Below, piece by piece: positions 1 to 8,579 of a stretch of 64,000 nucleotides of DNA. The DNA is taken from NCBI RefSeq assembly GCF_000474275.2, contig NZ_ATAE01000009.1, forward strand, positions 24,614 through 88,613, written 5' to 3'. The notes under the pieces were generated by a model that was given only the letters and a program-made list of their open reading frames with translations, did no database searches and was not told the DNA's origin. Each line of letters opens with the position of its first letter. The stretch's first letter is position 1. The translations under genes were made by a program, and so were the position numbers. The DNA is from Alkalihalophilus marmarensis DSM 21297 (GTDB lineage Bacteria > Bacillota > Bacilli > Bacillales > Bacillaceae_D).

Positions 1-16
1 TCTAATGAAGCAGCAC

Positions 17-38
17 TCACCTAGAGAAATCTAGGTGA
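17..38. other. Stem-loop downstream of hutH
   Basis: An 8-bp perfect inverted repeat (TCACCTAG / CTAGGTGA) with a 6-nt loop lies just after the hutH stop codon. No T-run follows on the minus strand, so it is more likely an intercistronic mRNA structure between hutH and the next hut gene (normally hutU, beyond the window) than a terminator. That role is inference. Confidence 0.5.
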
Positions 39-46
39 ATGACACC

Positions 47-1573
47 TTATGCTTTTGTACGGCTGTGATCTTTTGAAGACTGCCCCGCAGGTAAACTAGC
101 CCCTTTTAACCATGAAGCTACGGCTTCAATATCATTTGAAAAGATGCGATCTTTAGCAATAAATGGAGCGACCTCTCTTCCTTCTTCTAAAAATTGCTTT
201 GTAGCTTGTGCCATTAAATCAGTGCCACGGATCTCAGCAGCCTGCATCGCGCAAATTGTCTCAATTGCTAAGACACGGCGGGCGTTGGTGATCACTTGAT
301 GAGCATGGCGTGAACCGATCGTTCCCATGCTGACATGGTCCTCTTGATTCGCTGATGACGGGATAGAATCTACACTCGCCGGATGCGCAAGCGTCTTATT
401 TTCAGAAACAAGTGAGGCCGCTGCATACTGCATAATCATTGCCCCTGATTGCAGGCCAGGCTCTGGACTTAAAAATGGCGGCAAATCATTTAATTGCGGA
501 TTAACCAGCCGCTCAATCCGGCGTTCTGAAATATTAGCAAGCTCAGCCATAGCAATCGCTAAGAAGTCCATCGCAAACGCAATTGGCTGTCCGTGAAAAT
601 TGCCGCCTGAGAGAACTTTTTCGCCGTTATTGAAAATTAGCGGATTATCCGTTGCAGCATTTATTTCAATCTCAAGCTTTTCTTTTACATAATTTAACGC
701 CTGCCAAGTCGCCCCGTGCACCTGCGGGATGCAGCGGATCGAATAGGCATCCTGCACGCGAAGCTCGCCTGGTCTTGTTGTCAACTGGCTGTCAGCTAAG
801 TGATCGCGGATTCGTCTAGCTACCTCTACCTGTTCCTTATAACCGCGAGCGAGGTGAATGTCCTCATCAAAAGCATCAATAATACCTCTTAATCCCTCAA
901 TTGTCATTCCAGCAATGTACTCTGATTGATAAGCAAGTTTCTCCGCTTCTAAATAGGCAACCACTCCCATTGCAGTCATCGCCTGAGTACCGTTAATTAA
1001 AGCGAGACCTTCTTTAGCAGTTAATGTAATAGGAAAGAGCCCTTCTTTTGTTAAGGCTGTTAGAGCAGGCACTTTCTCTCCTTTATACAGCACGTCTCCT
1101 TCGCCAATTAGAGCTAATGCTAAATGCGAAAGCGGCGCTAAGTCTCCGCTTGCCCCAAGGGATCCTTGCTGCGGAATCACTGGATGAATTTTCGCGTTTA
1201 CTAAATCAAGCAATCTCTCTATGACAACAGGTCTGACGCCTGAAAATCCCTTAAGTAGCGCATTTGCGCGAAGCAAAAGCATAGCTCGTGATACAACTTC
1301 TGGAAATGGCTCTCCTATTCCACATGCGTGAGAGCGAATTAAGTTAAGCTGGAGTGTCTCAACATCTTCCTTGCCGATATACACATCACTAAATTTTCCA
1401 AAGCCAGTTGTAATGCCATAGACGATTCGTTCTTCTTCCACTATCTTCTCAACCGCTTTTCGACTTTCTTCTACTTTTCTAAGACTCTCATCTGAAAAAC
1501 TTACTTTAACCTCATCAAATAACACACGATTTACTTCTTCAAATGTTAATGTCTGTCCGTTTAACAACACCAT
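47..1573 (-). CDS. hutH: Histidine ammonia-lyase
   Basis: Cytoplasmic enzyme that deaminates L-histidine to trans-urocanate, the first step of histidine use. The 508-aa product has the length of B. subtilis HutH and matches it closely through the N-terminus ([21 protein letters not shown]). The Ala-Ser-Gly triplet that cyclises into the MIO electrophile lies in [14 protein letters not shown] around residues 137-150. The ATG is preceded by GGGGAGAAG. It is the second gene of a hutP-hutH operon and is separated from hutP by a terminator that HutP is expected to control. The rest of the hut operon would continue past coordinate 1. Confidence 0.97.
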   Translation of the reverse strand: MVLLNGQTLTFEEVNRVLFDEVKVSFSDESLRKVEESRKAVEKIVEEERIVYGITTGFGKFSDVYIGKEDVETLQLNLIRSHACGIGEPFPEVVSRAMLLLRANALLKGFSGVRPVVIERLLDLVNAKIHPVIPQQGSLGASGDLAPLSHLALALIGEGDVLYKGEKVPALTALTKEGLFPITLTAKEGLALINGTQAMTAMGVVAYLEAEKLAYQSEYIAGMTIEGLRGIIDAFDEDIHLARGYKEQVEVARRIRDHLADSQLTTRPGELRVQDAYSIRCIPQVHGATWQALNYVKEKLEIEINAATDNPLIFNNGEKVLSGGNFHGQPIAFAMDFLAIAMAELANISERRIERLVNPQLNDLPPFLSPEPGLQSGAMIMQYAAASLVSENKTLAHPASVDSIPSSANQEDHVSMGTIGSRHAHQVITNARRVLAIETICAMQAAEIRGTDLMAQATKQFLEEGREVAPFIAKDRIFSNDIEAVASWLKGASLPAGQSSKDHSRTKA

Positions 1574-1620
1574 GTTCTTCTCCCCTATCTTTTTACTTTA
1601 GGTAAGTAAAGGATCAACAG

Positions 1621-1694
1621 AAAAGGGGACTATATCAAAGAAATCTCTTGAAAAGATTCCTAAGATATAGCCCCCTATTTGCTAAAATACTATG
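1621..1694 (-). promoter_or_regulatory. HutP-responsive attenuator (UAG triplets and terminator)
   Basis: Between hutP and hutH the minus strand carries three UAG triplets (1690-1692, 1682-1684, 1675-1677) spaced 4-5 nt apart. A long hairpin follows, with arms at 1664-1674 and 1625-1636 (GGGGCTATATC pairing with GATATAGTCCCC, one bulge), then TTTTCTGTT. In B. subtilis HutP bound to histidine and Mg2+ grips regularly spaced NAG triplets in this region and prevents termination, so hutH and later genes are made only with histidine present. The triplets and hairpin are seen directly; the mechanism is from the family. Confidence 0.85.
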
Positions 1695-1700
1695 GGCATA

Positions 1701-2144
1701 TTATATGTGGTTTACTCCAAGGCCGATCGCCTCATGCTCGGATCCCTTAACAGGCGCTCCAATCGTTCCGTAAAGAGAAACGGCAATCCAATCTCCTTCT
1801 TGCGCGTTTTCATACGGATTTCCACGGAGCACTGCAAATGTCAGTCCAACGGTTCTGTGCACCGAACCTAACTGGACCTGCCCTCGCGTGACACCATGCA
1901 AGGCTTCCATAATCGCATGATACAACGCATGCGACTCACGATATAAATCTGGTTGTATAATCCCATTTTTCTTCGCTGCTGTTTCAATGGCTGCAACGAC
2001 TTTATGTGCTTCCATTGATCCTACTTTCCCTTTACAGCCAATCCAATCCAGCTGCCGAAGCCTCTCTAATTCCCCTTCTGACTCATCTGAAAGAAGGAGT
2101 AAAACGGCATGCCGGCCGATGCGTCGTTCCTTATTTAAAGCCAT
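1701..2144 (-). CDS. hutP: Hut operon anti-terminator HutP
   Basis: RNA-binding regulator that forms a hexamer and blocks the terminator ahead of hutH when L-histidine and a divalent metal are bound. The start is taken at [10 protein letters not shown] (ATG 2142-2144), which aligns with the B. subtilis start MTLHKERRIG and gives 147 aa. The open frame extends 13 codons further up, but no ribosome site precedes that start. Conserved blocks seen are [38 protein letters not shown], which contains the metal-ligand histidines, and the C-terminal LGVNHI. It is transcribed from a strong promoter overlapped by a cre site. Confidence 0.95.
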   Translation of the reverse strand: MALNKERRIGRHAVLLLLSDESEGELERLRQLDWIGCKGKVGSMEAHKVVAAIETAAKKNGIIQPDLYRESHALYHAIMEALHGVTRGQVQLGSVHRTVGLTFAVLRGNPYENAQEGDWIAVSLYGTIGAPVKGSEHEAIGLGVNHI

Positions 2145-2201
2145 ACAAACAACTCTTTCACTTATCAACTTGGCGCTCGCCATCTAATATCTACTAAAAT
2201 T

Positions 2202-2230
2202 AGTGTAAGCGCTTTAATTGCCACTGTCAA
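2202..2230 (-). promoter_or_regulatory. hutP promoter with overlapping cre (CcpA) site
   Basis: On the minus strand TTGACA (2225-2230) and TACACT (2202-2207) are 17 bp apart, a near-consensus sigma-A promoter about 60 bp upstream of hutP. The sequence TGTAAGCGCTTTAA at 2204-2217 matches the catabolite-responsive element consensus and covers the -10 and spacer. CcpA would therefore repress directly, as is known for hut in B. subtilis. Motifs are seen; CcpA binding is inferred. Confidence 0.8.
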
Positions 2231-2373
2231 CAGAAATTTCTAATTATACAGGCGATTCAGGATAATTGGGCATGTGTATACGTACTGTGATGTATAAGGT
2301 ATTATTTCTTTATCAAGCCTAGTTGTTCTTGTATAATGAGCCAATAGAGATAAAGGATTGGGAGGTGGATAAA

Positions 2374-3036
2374 TTGAGAAGTAAATATGATGTAGTCGAA
2401 ATGATTGTCCCTTTTTTGAGAAGCGACCAGTACAACTTTATCAGGTATCAAATCGGCACTCTCGTTCATGCTCATACAACGGTTAAAGATGCTGGAGTAT
2501 TGCATGCATTAAAAGGCAGTGCTTTAGATAAAATTACAGATATGCTGACAGATGCGACTCCTGGTCAACTAGAGCTACTCGAACAGGTCATCACTGCAGA
2601 AGATTTTGCTAATGCAGAATTTGAGCTTAGAGAATTGAAGCAATATGTGATCCCCTTTCCTCATATAACGGATAAAACGATTGCAAAGCTATTTCCTAAA
2701 GCTAAGAAACTAAAAGCCCCATCTCTTGATGAGCTCGATTATAGAGAGCTCTCTTATTTTGGCTGGTATGATATACGTTCGGAGCGAAAGTTTTTAATTG
2801 TCCGTGATCAAGATGTGTTAAAAGGCATTCAAGGAACCTTTACGGAGAGCAAAAAAGGAATATGTTCCATTTGCAACGGTCATGAAGAGCTTGGATTGTT
2901 CATGGCAAACGTAAAAACAAGCCAGGAACAATACACAAATAGAGGCAATTATATTTGTAAAGACAGTGAGAAGTGCAACCGAAATATGATGAGTTTAGCT
3001 AAGCTAGAAACGTTTATTGGTCTTTATAGAGTGTGA
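2374..3036 (+). CDS. FusB/FusC-family elongation factor G-binding protein
   Basis: About 220 aa. The start is the TTG at 2374 because GGGAGGTGG lies 5 nt upstream; an earlier in-frame TTG at 2323 has no ribosome site. The N-terminal helical part and the C-terminal four-cysteine treble-clef zinc finger (C164, C167, C195, C201) fit the EF-G-binding family. FusB and FusC in that family free EF-G from fusidic-acid-stalled ribosomes. Chromosomal relatives are common in Bacilli and may act generally in EF-G recycling, so drug resistance should not be assumed. A possible -10 (TATAAT at 2332-2337) lies 36 bp before the start. The gene stands alone and converges on the next minus-strand gene. Confidence 0.8.
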   Translation: MRSKYDVVEMIVPFLRSDQYNFIRYQIGTLVHAHTTVKDAGVLHALKGSALDKITDMLTDATPGQLELLEQVITAEDFANAEFELRELKQYVIPFPHITDKTIAKLFPKAKKLKAPSLDELDYRELSYFGWYDIRSERKFLIVRDQDVLKGIQGTFTESKKGICSICNGHEELGLFMANVKTSQEQYTNRGNYICKDSEKCNRNMMSLAKLETFIGLYRV

Positions 3037-3072
3037 TGATGGGTCAGGAGCCTTACCTTGCGAGAGCTTGGA

Positions 3073-3258
3073 ATTGTATGTTTTCAGTCAATTTATGCGC
3101 CTGTTTATGTGATCATTGCGTCTTTCGAACGGCTAATTGTGTCGGTTGCAGGCAGGATTGCGTCATTCGACTGCTATTGCGTCAATTTAGCGGGTATATG
3201 CATCAGTCTACTATGGGATTGTATTGATTCCATCTGTTTATTGCGCCCCTTCAACATC
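3073..3258 (+). repeat. Phased 9-unit element, copy A
   Basis: Nine degenerate units related to ATTGCGTC begin at 3073, 3094, 3115, 3136, 3157, 3176, 3197, 3218 and 3240. The steps are 21,21,21,21,19,21,21,22 bp. Units 1 and 8 read ATTGTAT, units 2 and 7 read TATGC, and unit 4 is ATTGTGTCGGTTGCAGGC. It lies between the FusB-like gene and the terminator of the convergent gene. Short open frames across it are incidental. Confidence 0.85.
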
Positions 3259-3262
3259 CACA

Positions 3263-3298
3263 CAAAAAAGAGCTGCCCCGCAGGACAGCTCTTTTTTC
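3263..3298 (-). terminator. Rho-independent terminator
   Basis: Stem GAGCTG.CC / GG.CAGCTC is flanked by an A-run on the left and a T-run on the right, so it can act in both directions. It sits right after the stop of the minus-strand gene at 3300 and also follows the FusB-like gene on the plus strand. Confidence 0.85.
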
Positions 3299-3299
3299 A

Positions 3300-3683
3300 T
3301 TACTTCGCTTTTTCCTCTCGTTCCTCGGCAGCTTCTTCTTCAAGTTCTCTCATCTCTTGATGAGTCTGCGGGAATCCGTTAGCGACCCAGTCGTCTTTGT
3401 GGGCTTTGTCGAGCTGAGTCAATCCTTCTTCCTCTGATGCAATGGGTGCGTCGGAACTTTCCTCTTTATCGGCTTCCCATACATCTTTATCTTCTATCTT
3501 ATTTTCAGGTGTATCCCCTAATTCTGTTTCTAGTTCGTTCATCAGTTGGTCGCTTGCTTCATTTGCATTCGACTCATTTGCTTGTCCATTTTTCTTTTTT
3601 CTGAGGGCGGTTGTTGCTAGTACTGCGCCTCCAGCTGATAGTACGGAACCTAAGATGATACCTTTTGTAGATGTTTTCATCAT
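3300..3683 (-). CDS. Small acidic membrane-anchored protein, unknown function
   Basis: Start taken at the ATG pair 3681-3683/3678-3680 directly after GGAGGGG; the longer open frame has no ribosome site. Residues 1-30 form one hydrophobic segment (GIILGSVLSAGGAVLATTAL) followed by KKK. The rest is strongly acidic and charged, rich in Glu and Asp. The layout suggests one N-terminal membrane anchor with a soluble tail, loosely like YtxH-type proteins, but I do not recognise the family. The charged tail contains DDWVANGFPQTHQEMRELEE, which looks like a conserved block. Confidence 0.6.
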   Translation of the reverse strand: MMKTSTKGIILGSVLSAGGAVLATTALRKKKNGQANESNANEASDQLMNELETELGDTPENKIEDKDVWEADKEESSDAPIASEEEGLTQLDKAHKDDWVANGFPQTHQEMRELEEEAAEEREEKAK

Positions 3684-3793
3684 AACCCCTCCACTAATTA
3701 AATGTATTTGATTTTTATATTCTCTTAGGTTCCCTGTATCTCCTTCTATTAATGTTTCAATTTTATTAAAAAATGATGACAAGACTCGACATT

Positions 3794-4195
3794 CTATTCG
3801 TAAATGTCCTTTTCAAACCAGCCAAATGCGAGCTCTGCCTCTGCTGGGCCGCCATCTAAGGTACGTAAAAAAAGAACAAATGCCCCGCATGGAGGGAAAA
3901 TATATTTCCCGTCTTCATCACTAGCTAAAGTACTCATCGGCGGAACAATTCGTTTAAACGCATTGACCCCCTTTTTTGGATTGCCTTTTACTAGATCTGC
4001 TGAAGCAATCTTCACTTCTGGGTCTTCTAGAGGTGTGCGAGCAGTGTTAGCGGGAGTTACTAGATTTGAGATAGAGGGCCTCCCTGGCAGTTTGGGGTTA
4101 AACCATATTTCTGCAACGATAGGCTGACTTGAATAATTGGTAATGGTAAACGCATTGACGAATAAATCGATATCCGAACGAGTTGGATTAAACAA
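3794..4195 (-). pseudogene. DUF6143-like protein, 5' end apparently missing
   Basis: The product contains LFVNAFTITNYSS and AEIWFNPKLPG, which resemble a small Bacillus family I associate with DUF6143 (moderate recall). The only start in frame is a TTG at 4193-4195 that directly abuts GGGGAGG with one base between, too close for normal initiation. The frame stays open upstream to a TAA at 4241 and encodes GKHAWGG, which looks like genuine family sequence, yet has no ATG, GTG or TTG there. The upstream DNA is the terminator of the ZIP gene. I read this as a gene that has lost its N-terminal part, or one with an unusual start. Confidence 0.5.
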
Positions 4196-4251
4196 ACCTC
4201 CCCATGCATGCTTCCCTTGGAGGGTGTCTGGACTATCTCCTTACTAACAAA

Positions 4252-4286
4252 CGAAAAAGAAGCCGTACAAGAAAACAAACGGCTTC
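4252..4286 (-). terminator. Terminator of the ZIP transporter gene
   Basis: On the minus strand GAAGCCGT pairs with ACGGCTTC and is followed by TTTTT. It lies just past the stop codon at 4297. Confidence 0.85.
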
Positions 4287-4296
4287 TAGCTGAACA

Positions 4297-5031
4297 TTAT
4301 CCAAAATAAAAAACTAAAACGAGCATTGAGAGCAGTCCAAAAATGAAGGCATAAGTTGCAACGGTTTCGTTACCGTCACCATGACTTTCAGGGATCAGCT
4401 CTTTGTACACAATAAATAACATCGCACCAGCGGCAAATGCGAGCCCATAAGGAAGTAAAAATTCTACTCTAGAGGCAAGTAAATAACCAATAATGGCCGT
4501 TACGACTTCCACTAAACCCGTAGCAGTGGCAATAAGGAAAGCTTTGATGCGGCTGATCCTTTGATTGACAAGGTATAGTGCAACGAGCAGTCCCTCAGGA
4601 GCATTTTGCAATCCAACAGCGAGTGCAATCAGGGGTCCTAAAGCTTCGTTATCACTTGCATAGCTCACACCTACCGCCAATCCTTCTGGCAAGTTATGAA
4701 GAATGATGGCTGAAATGACAAGCATTGCTTTTCGGTCGATTTCAATTCTTTGTGCTTTATGCTCAAGGTCAATATGCGGCACATTTTTCTCTAAGATCAT
4801 AAGGGCCACCGTACCAAGCAGCACTCCTATAACGACCGTCCACACTGAACTGGAATATTCCATTGCCTCAGGTATTAATTCAAATGTTGCGGCTGCCACC
4901 ATAATACCAGCAGCAAAAGCAAGTAATATATCACGCTTTCTATGATTCAGGTCACGAAAAAATAAGATCGGGATGGCTCCAGCCCCCGTTGCAAGAGAGG
5001 CCAGCAAGCTGCCAATTAATAAAGATTCCAT
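4297..5031 (-). CDS. ZIP-family divalent metal transporter (GufA type)
   Basis: Predicted membrane importer of Zn2+ or related divalent metals. The 244-aa product has about eight hydrophobic segments and the two ZIP signature helices with their metal-site motifs, HNLPEG (TM4) and QNAPEG (TM5), plus a conserved ELIPEAME. The ATG is preceded by AAAGGA with 6-nt spacing. No Zur-type operator like those at 40-45 kb is visible upstream (5032-5290), so it may not be zinc-regulated. The HNLPEG motif makes the family assignment secure; the metal is not determined. Confidence 0.88.
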   Translation of the reverse strand: MESLLIGSLLASLATGAGAIPILFFRDLNHRKRDILLAFAAGIMVAAATFELIPEAMEYSSSVWTVVIGVLLGTVALMILEKNVPHIDLEHKAQRIEIDRKAMLVISAIILHNLPEGLAVGVSYASDNEALGPLIALAVGLQNAPEGLLVALYLVNQRISRIKAFLIATATGLVEVVTAIIGYLLASRVEFLLPYGLAFAAGAMLFIVYKELIPESHGDGNETVATYAFIFGLLSMLVLVFYFG

Positions 5032-5291
5032 GGATGTTCCTTTCTATTTTACGATACGAATTAACGATGCGAAATAACTGAATCCCAATCGTTTGAAAAA
5101 ATGAGGTAAACTTATTATAATTCACTTTATCTTCAGATTCTAGGAAATTACCCGCATTGAAGGTTTAAACCTTAAGAAGTAAGGAAAAGGTATAGTTCAC
5201 AAGCATGAATACATAAAGCATGTGAAATGCATGATTAACTACTAATGATTTATACTTAATAGATATTAAAACATTATTGGAGGCACGAATA

Positions 5292-5723
5292 GTGAAAACG
5301 AAACAGATTGTTGACATACATGATCTAGAAAAAGCCTTTCATATACGAGAAAAAGTGTTTGTGGCTGAGCAAGGTGTTCCGCTTGAAGATGAATTCGATG
5401 AATATGATCATCTTGATGGAGATTGTGATCACATTTTAGCTTTTTACGATGGAATGGCTGTAGGAACGGGAAGAATCCGAGTTGTTGAGGGGATTGGCAA
5501 GCTAGAAAGAATCTGTGTGCTCGAGCCTTTTCGTGCATTTGGTTTAGGTAAGTTAATCATTCAAGCGCTTGAAGAAGTTGCAGCGGGAAAAAAATTGGCG
5601 AAAGTGAAACTGCATGGTCAAACTCAAGCAGAAGGGTTTTATCACAAGTTGGGATATGAAACTGCTTCAGATGAATTTATGGAAGACGGCATTCCCCATG
5701 TGGTGATGACGAAGGAACTTTAG
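5292..5723 (+). CDS. GNAT acetyltransferase, YjcF/ElaA-like
   Basis: Start is the GTG at 5292, eight bases after GGAGG; the TTG at 5277 overlaps the ribosome site. The product (143 aa) matches the YjcF type: an N-terminal FHIREKVFVAEQGVP, a central KLERICVLEPFRAFGLG acetyl-CoA loop, and a GFYHKLGYETASDEFMEDGI end. It should transfer an acetyl group to an unidentified amine. Single gene, convergent with the fasciclin gene through a shared terminator. Confidence 0.85.
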   Translation: MKTKQIVDIHDLEKAFHIREKVFVAEQGVPLEDEFDEYDHLDGDCDHILAFYDGMAVGTGRIRVVEGIGKLERICVLEPFRAFGLGKLIIQALEEVAAGKKLAKVKLHGQTQAEGFYHKLGYETASDEFMEDGIPHVVMTKEL

Positions 5724-5847
5724 AGGATGGAGTAGTGCTGGGAATTGGTGCAATCATCTAGTGAAGTAATACAATAATGCTTATGAATGACGGATAAATC
5801 ATCTCAAAAGATACAATTACATCCTCCGCCAATTCTCTAAACAATAA

Positions 5848-5884
5848 GAAAAAGGCTGAATAGACAAGCATTCAGCCTTTTTCT
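5848..5884. terminator. Bidirectional terminator
   Basis: AAAAAGGCTGAAT pairs with ATTCAGCCTTTTT. It serves the convergent acetyltransferase (plus) and fasciclin (minus) genes. Confidence 0.9.
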
Positions 5885-5894
5885 CTTCCACTTA

Positions 5895-6392
5895 CTACTC
5901 AGCCGGAATCAATACAGCGTCAATCACGTGAATCACGCCGTTTGATGCCTCGATGTCTGCAGTAGTGACATTCGCATTGTTTACTCGTGTAGGGTTTAGT
6001 GAAATGGTCACTTCTTTATCAGCAAGTGTTTTTACTTTCATTCCATCTTTCAAGTCACTAGATAATACTTTTCCTGGTATTACGTGGTACTGAAGGATTG
6101 TTGCTAGGTCTTCACGAGCTAGAAGTTGGTCAGCTGTTACCCCAAGTTCCTTTAAAAGTTTGTCGAATGCTTCATCTGTTGGAGCAAATACAGTGAAAGG
6201 CCCTTCTCCTTTAAGTGCATCAACAAGATCAGCTTTCTCAAGAGCTGCTGCTAATGTGTTAAATTCACCTGCAGCAACTGCAGTTTCCACAATATCCTTT
6301 GCCTCTGTCTGTTCTGCAGCCAATGCGTTCGCTGTAAACGAGACAACCATCAACAATGCAAGTAATACTAATGCAAATTTTGTCTTCTTCAT
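5895..6392 (-). CDS. Secreted fasciclin (FAS1) domain protein
   Basis: 165 aa: a signal peptide of about 25 residues ending FTANALA, then one FAS1 domain. The two FAS1 hallmark boxes are clear: [16 protein letters not shown] (H1) and [11 protein letters not shown], and the domain ends [16 protein letters not shown]1 domains mediate adhesion or matrix contacts outside the cell. AGGAGG lies 8 nt before the ATG. Single-gene unit with a strong terminator. Confidence 0.92.
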   Translation of the reverse strand: MKKTKFALVLLALLMVVSFTANALAAEQTEAKDIVETAVAAGEFNTLAAALEKADLVDALKGEGPFTVFAPTDEAFDKLLKELGVTADQLLAREDLATILQYHVIPGKVLSSDLKDGMKVKTLADKEVTISLNPTRVNNANVTTADIEASNGVIHVIDAVLIPAE

Positions 6393-6491
6393 TTGAAAAG
6401 CCTCCTATGATCATTGGTTTAATGTTGTAGCTCCTGAGTAGTATTTGCTGTATTTACCATATAATCCGAATTTGAGGTAAATTTTTTTCTT

Positions 6492-6677
6492 CGTTGTGAA
6501 ATTGACGCAATAATCCTTATTACGGATACAATTCTAGATTTCTTTGACGCATAAATCTGTTCAATCAACGCAATAACAACAGACTAGCGCATTTCAGCTG
6601 TTTACTAACACAATTAGAGGTTCGATCCACGAAATTATTCTCCAAACGAGCGCAAAAAAAGCTTGAAACTATACAAT
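6492..6677 (-). repeat. Phased 9-unit element, copy E (inverted)
   Basis: Read on the minus strand, units begin at 6677, 6656, 6635, 6614, 6593, 6574, 6553, 6532 and 6511. Steps are 21,21,21,21,19,21,21,21 bp, the same architecture as copy A. Units 1 and 8 are ATTGTAT, unit 7 is TATGCGTC, and units 6 and 9 are ATTGCGT. It fills the gap between the fasciclin start and the terminator of the heptad-repeat gene. Confidence 0.85.
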
Positions 6678-6697
6678 TGATCAGTGCTATCTTAATA

Positions 6698-6742
6698 GCA
6701 CAAAAAAACGCGCACAGAGTTTTCACTCCATGCACGGTTTTA
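6698..6742 (-). terminator. Terminator of the MMPL/heptad-repeat operon
   Basis: On the minus strand an imperfect stem (CCGTGCATGGAGT / ACTCTGTGCGCG) is followed by seven T residues. It ends the operon whose last gene stops at 6747. Confidence 0.75.
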
Positions 6743-6746
6743 TACG

Positions 6747-8579
6747 TTACTTTCTTCTAAACAAATCCATCAGACGGGTCCAAAAATTCTCTTCTTTTTC
6801 TTCCACATCTACTGTTACTTCTTGTTCTTCTTTTTTAATGGCTTCAGTCTTTATGACAAATTGTACCGTATTTACATTGTCGTTTTTATCAGAGACAAAG
6901 GACACGGCTTCGAAGTCTGATTTATCATATTCTGAAATCATCGCATCAATTTCTTCTTGCATTTGCTCTGGTAAATTACTCGTTGCATCGTATAACTTCG
7001 TTGTGCCAGAACGCAGCTCGCTTGTGCCGTTTTCAAGTTCAGTTGTACCGCCGGAAAGCTCACCAATCCCTGAATGAATTTCATTATAGGAGCTTGATAA
7101 TTCACCTACGCCATTCGTATAGCTGACAAGACCTGAGTGAAATTCGCTGTAATTCGCTGATAATTCCGCGAGACCTTGCTGCAGCTGAGTAAGTGAATCC
7201 ATGCTGTCCATATTGGCTAAAGATGAACTGAGGCCATTAGCAATGGAAGTGAGCGTGTCACCCATTTCTTTTGTTGCCGAACGTACCTCATGTAATGTAG
7301 AATCCACAGCTGCAAAAGCCTCACCTACAGCAGTATACGTACCTTTCGCTTTTTGGGCAGCTGCATACGAGTCCACTAATTTCTCGACAACTGCGGGATC
7401 TGCACCGCTCTCATACAGGCTTTGAATGTCAGATTCTCTGATTTGGTGATCAGGAATTGCTCTCATTGCCTCATCTAATGATCCATAGGCAAGCGTGTAA
7501 TTTTCCCTTAAGGTACTTAATCCAGCAGATGTTTCATGCAATCCCTCTGCAATTTGTGTTAATCCTTGGGGTAGACTGTTTAAGTCGCCTAAATCCATGT
7601 TATCTGTTACTTGGAGAGAGCGGCTGATCTCTGATAAAGCTTGATCAATCGCTTTTGAACCATTGACTAATTCACTAGAGGAACCAGCCAGCTCGCTCAT
7701 ACCATTCCTAAATTGACCAGAACCATCATATAGACTTGTCACTCCGCTGTTCAGCTCTGAAATTCCGTTTTTTAATTCACCTACACCGTTGTCAATTTCT
7801 TTGATAGCATTTGATAATGAGTTGAATTCACTTGTAATCTCCTCGATATCAGGTGGATCGATTGACATTGTAGAAGGAACCGCAGCAATTTCAATTCCAT
7901 CACTCTCAAAGTCGACAACATCAGCGGTAAGAGTAAGGACTTCCTCTTGTTCAGGCATAACTGTGAAGGTCACTTGCTTATTTTTCCCTGCATTCGCTAT
8001 CATGCCTTCTTCTGCCTGAATATTATTGTACACGTCTTGTTCTAGCAACATTGAGACCTGCAATAAATAGTTCTCAAAAAATGCGGGGTCTACTGCATCA
8101 TTTACTTGTGTTTCAATGTTTATATCTAAGTGGCCGTCTGCTCCGGCAAGCTCATCAGGCGATACTTCTTTTCCGTCTAGGACGTAGGTGATTTTGATTT
8201 TCCATGGCAATTCTAACGTGTTTACATTCCCTTGATAATAAAAGGGCCCTTTTTCTGCCTCCACTTGAACGTATTCATCCATTTGCTTAAGCTCTGTTAA
8301 ATCAGTAAGGTTTTTCAAGTTGTCATATGTTCCGTAATCGATAATCGTCCCAGCCTCTGTCACATTTAACGTATTCACAATATACATTTGATCGAGGCTG
8401 CCATCAGCCAGTAAATTGGCATAAATCACTTCCTCTTTTGAAGCGAGCTCTCCTTCGGTTTGAGTTGTTGATGCAGCCTGAGCAGCAATCGTTTGAGGCG
8501 CTACATCTACTAAAAAAGATGGAGCGACAAGCAACACAGCTAGTACAGCAACAGGCAGTCGTTTCATTTTCATCATCAT
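6747..8579 (-). CDS. Secreted heptad-repeat protein (YhgE/Pip-like), MMPL partner
   Basis: 610 aa with a signal peptide ending near AAQA. The centre (about residues 260-540) is full of LxxG-type heptads such as LKNGISELNSGVTSLYDG and ELSGGTTELENGTSELRSG, typical of the extracellular rod of YhgE/Pip and some MMPL proteins. No clear C-terminal membrane helix is seen; it ends in a basic RLMDLFRRK. Its ATG overlaps the stop of the MMPL gene (ATGA), with AAGGGG just upstream, and any of three consecutive ATGs could be used. The overlap implies translational coupling and a joint function at the cell surface, probably as the periplasmic or wall-side arm of the exporter. Confidence 0.72.
   Translation of the reverse strand: MMMKMKRLPVAVLAVLLVAPSFLVDVAPQTIAAQAASTTQTEGELASKEEVIYANLLADGSLDQMYIVNTLNVTEAGTIIDYGTYDNLKNLTDLTELKQMDEYVQVEAEKGPFYYQGNVNTLELPWKIKITYVLDGKEVSPDELAGADGHLDINIETQVNDAVDPAFFENYLLQVSMLLEQDVYNNIQAEEGMIANAGKNKQVTFTVMPEQEEVLTLTADVVDFESDGIEIAAVPSTMSIDPPDIEEITSEFNSLSNAIKEIDNGVGELKNGISELNSGVTSLYDGSGQFRNGMSELAGSSSELVNGSKAIDQALSEISRSLQVTDNMDLGDLNSLPQGLTQIAEGLHETSAGLSTLRENYTLAYGSLDEAMRAIPDHQIRESDIQSLYESGADPAVVEKLVDSYAAAQKAKGTYTAVGEAFAAVDSTLHEVRSATKEMGDTLTSIANGLSSSLANMDSMDSLTQLQQGLAELSANYSEFHSGLVSYTNGVGELSSSYNEIHSGIGELSGGTTELENGTSELRSGTTKLYDATSNLPEQMQEEIDAMISEYDKSDFEAVSFVSDKNDNVNTVQFVIKTEAIKKEEQEVTVDVEEKEENFWTRLMDLFRRK

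Noticed and set aside
2323..2373. N-terminal extension of the FusB-like protein
   Set aside because: The upstream TTG lacks a ribosome site and lies beside a likely -10; the TTG at 2374 follows GGGAGGTGG.
4297..5290. Zur box upstream of the ZIP transporter
   Set aside because: The AT-rich region holds scattered ACGAT and ATCGT pieces but no spaced dyad like TCGTAATnATTACGA.
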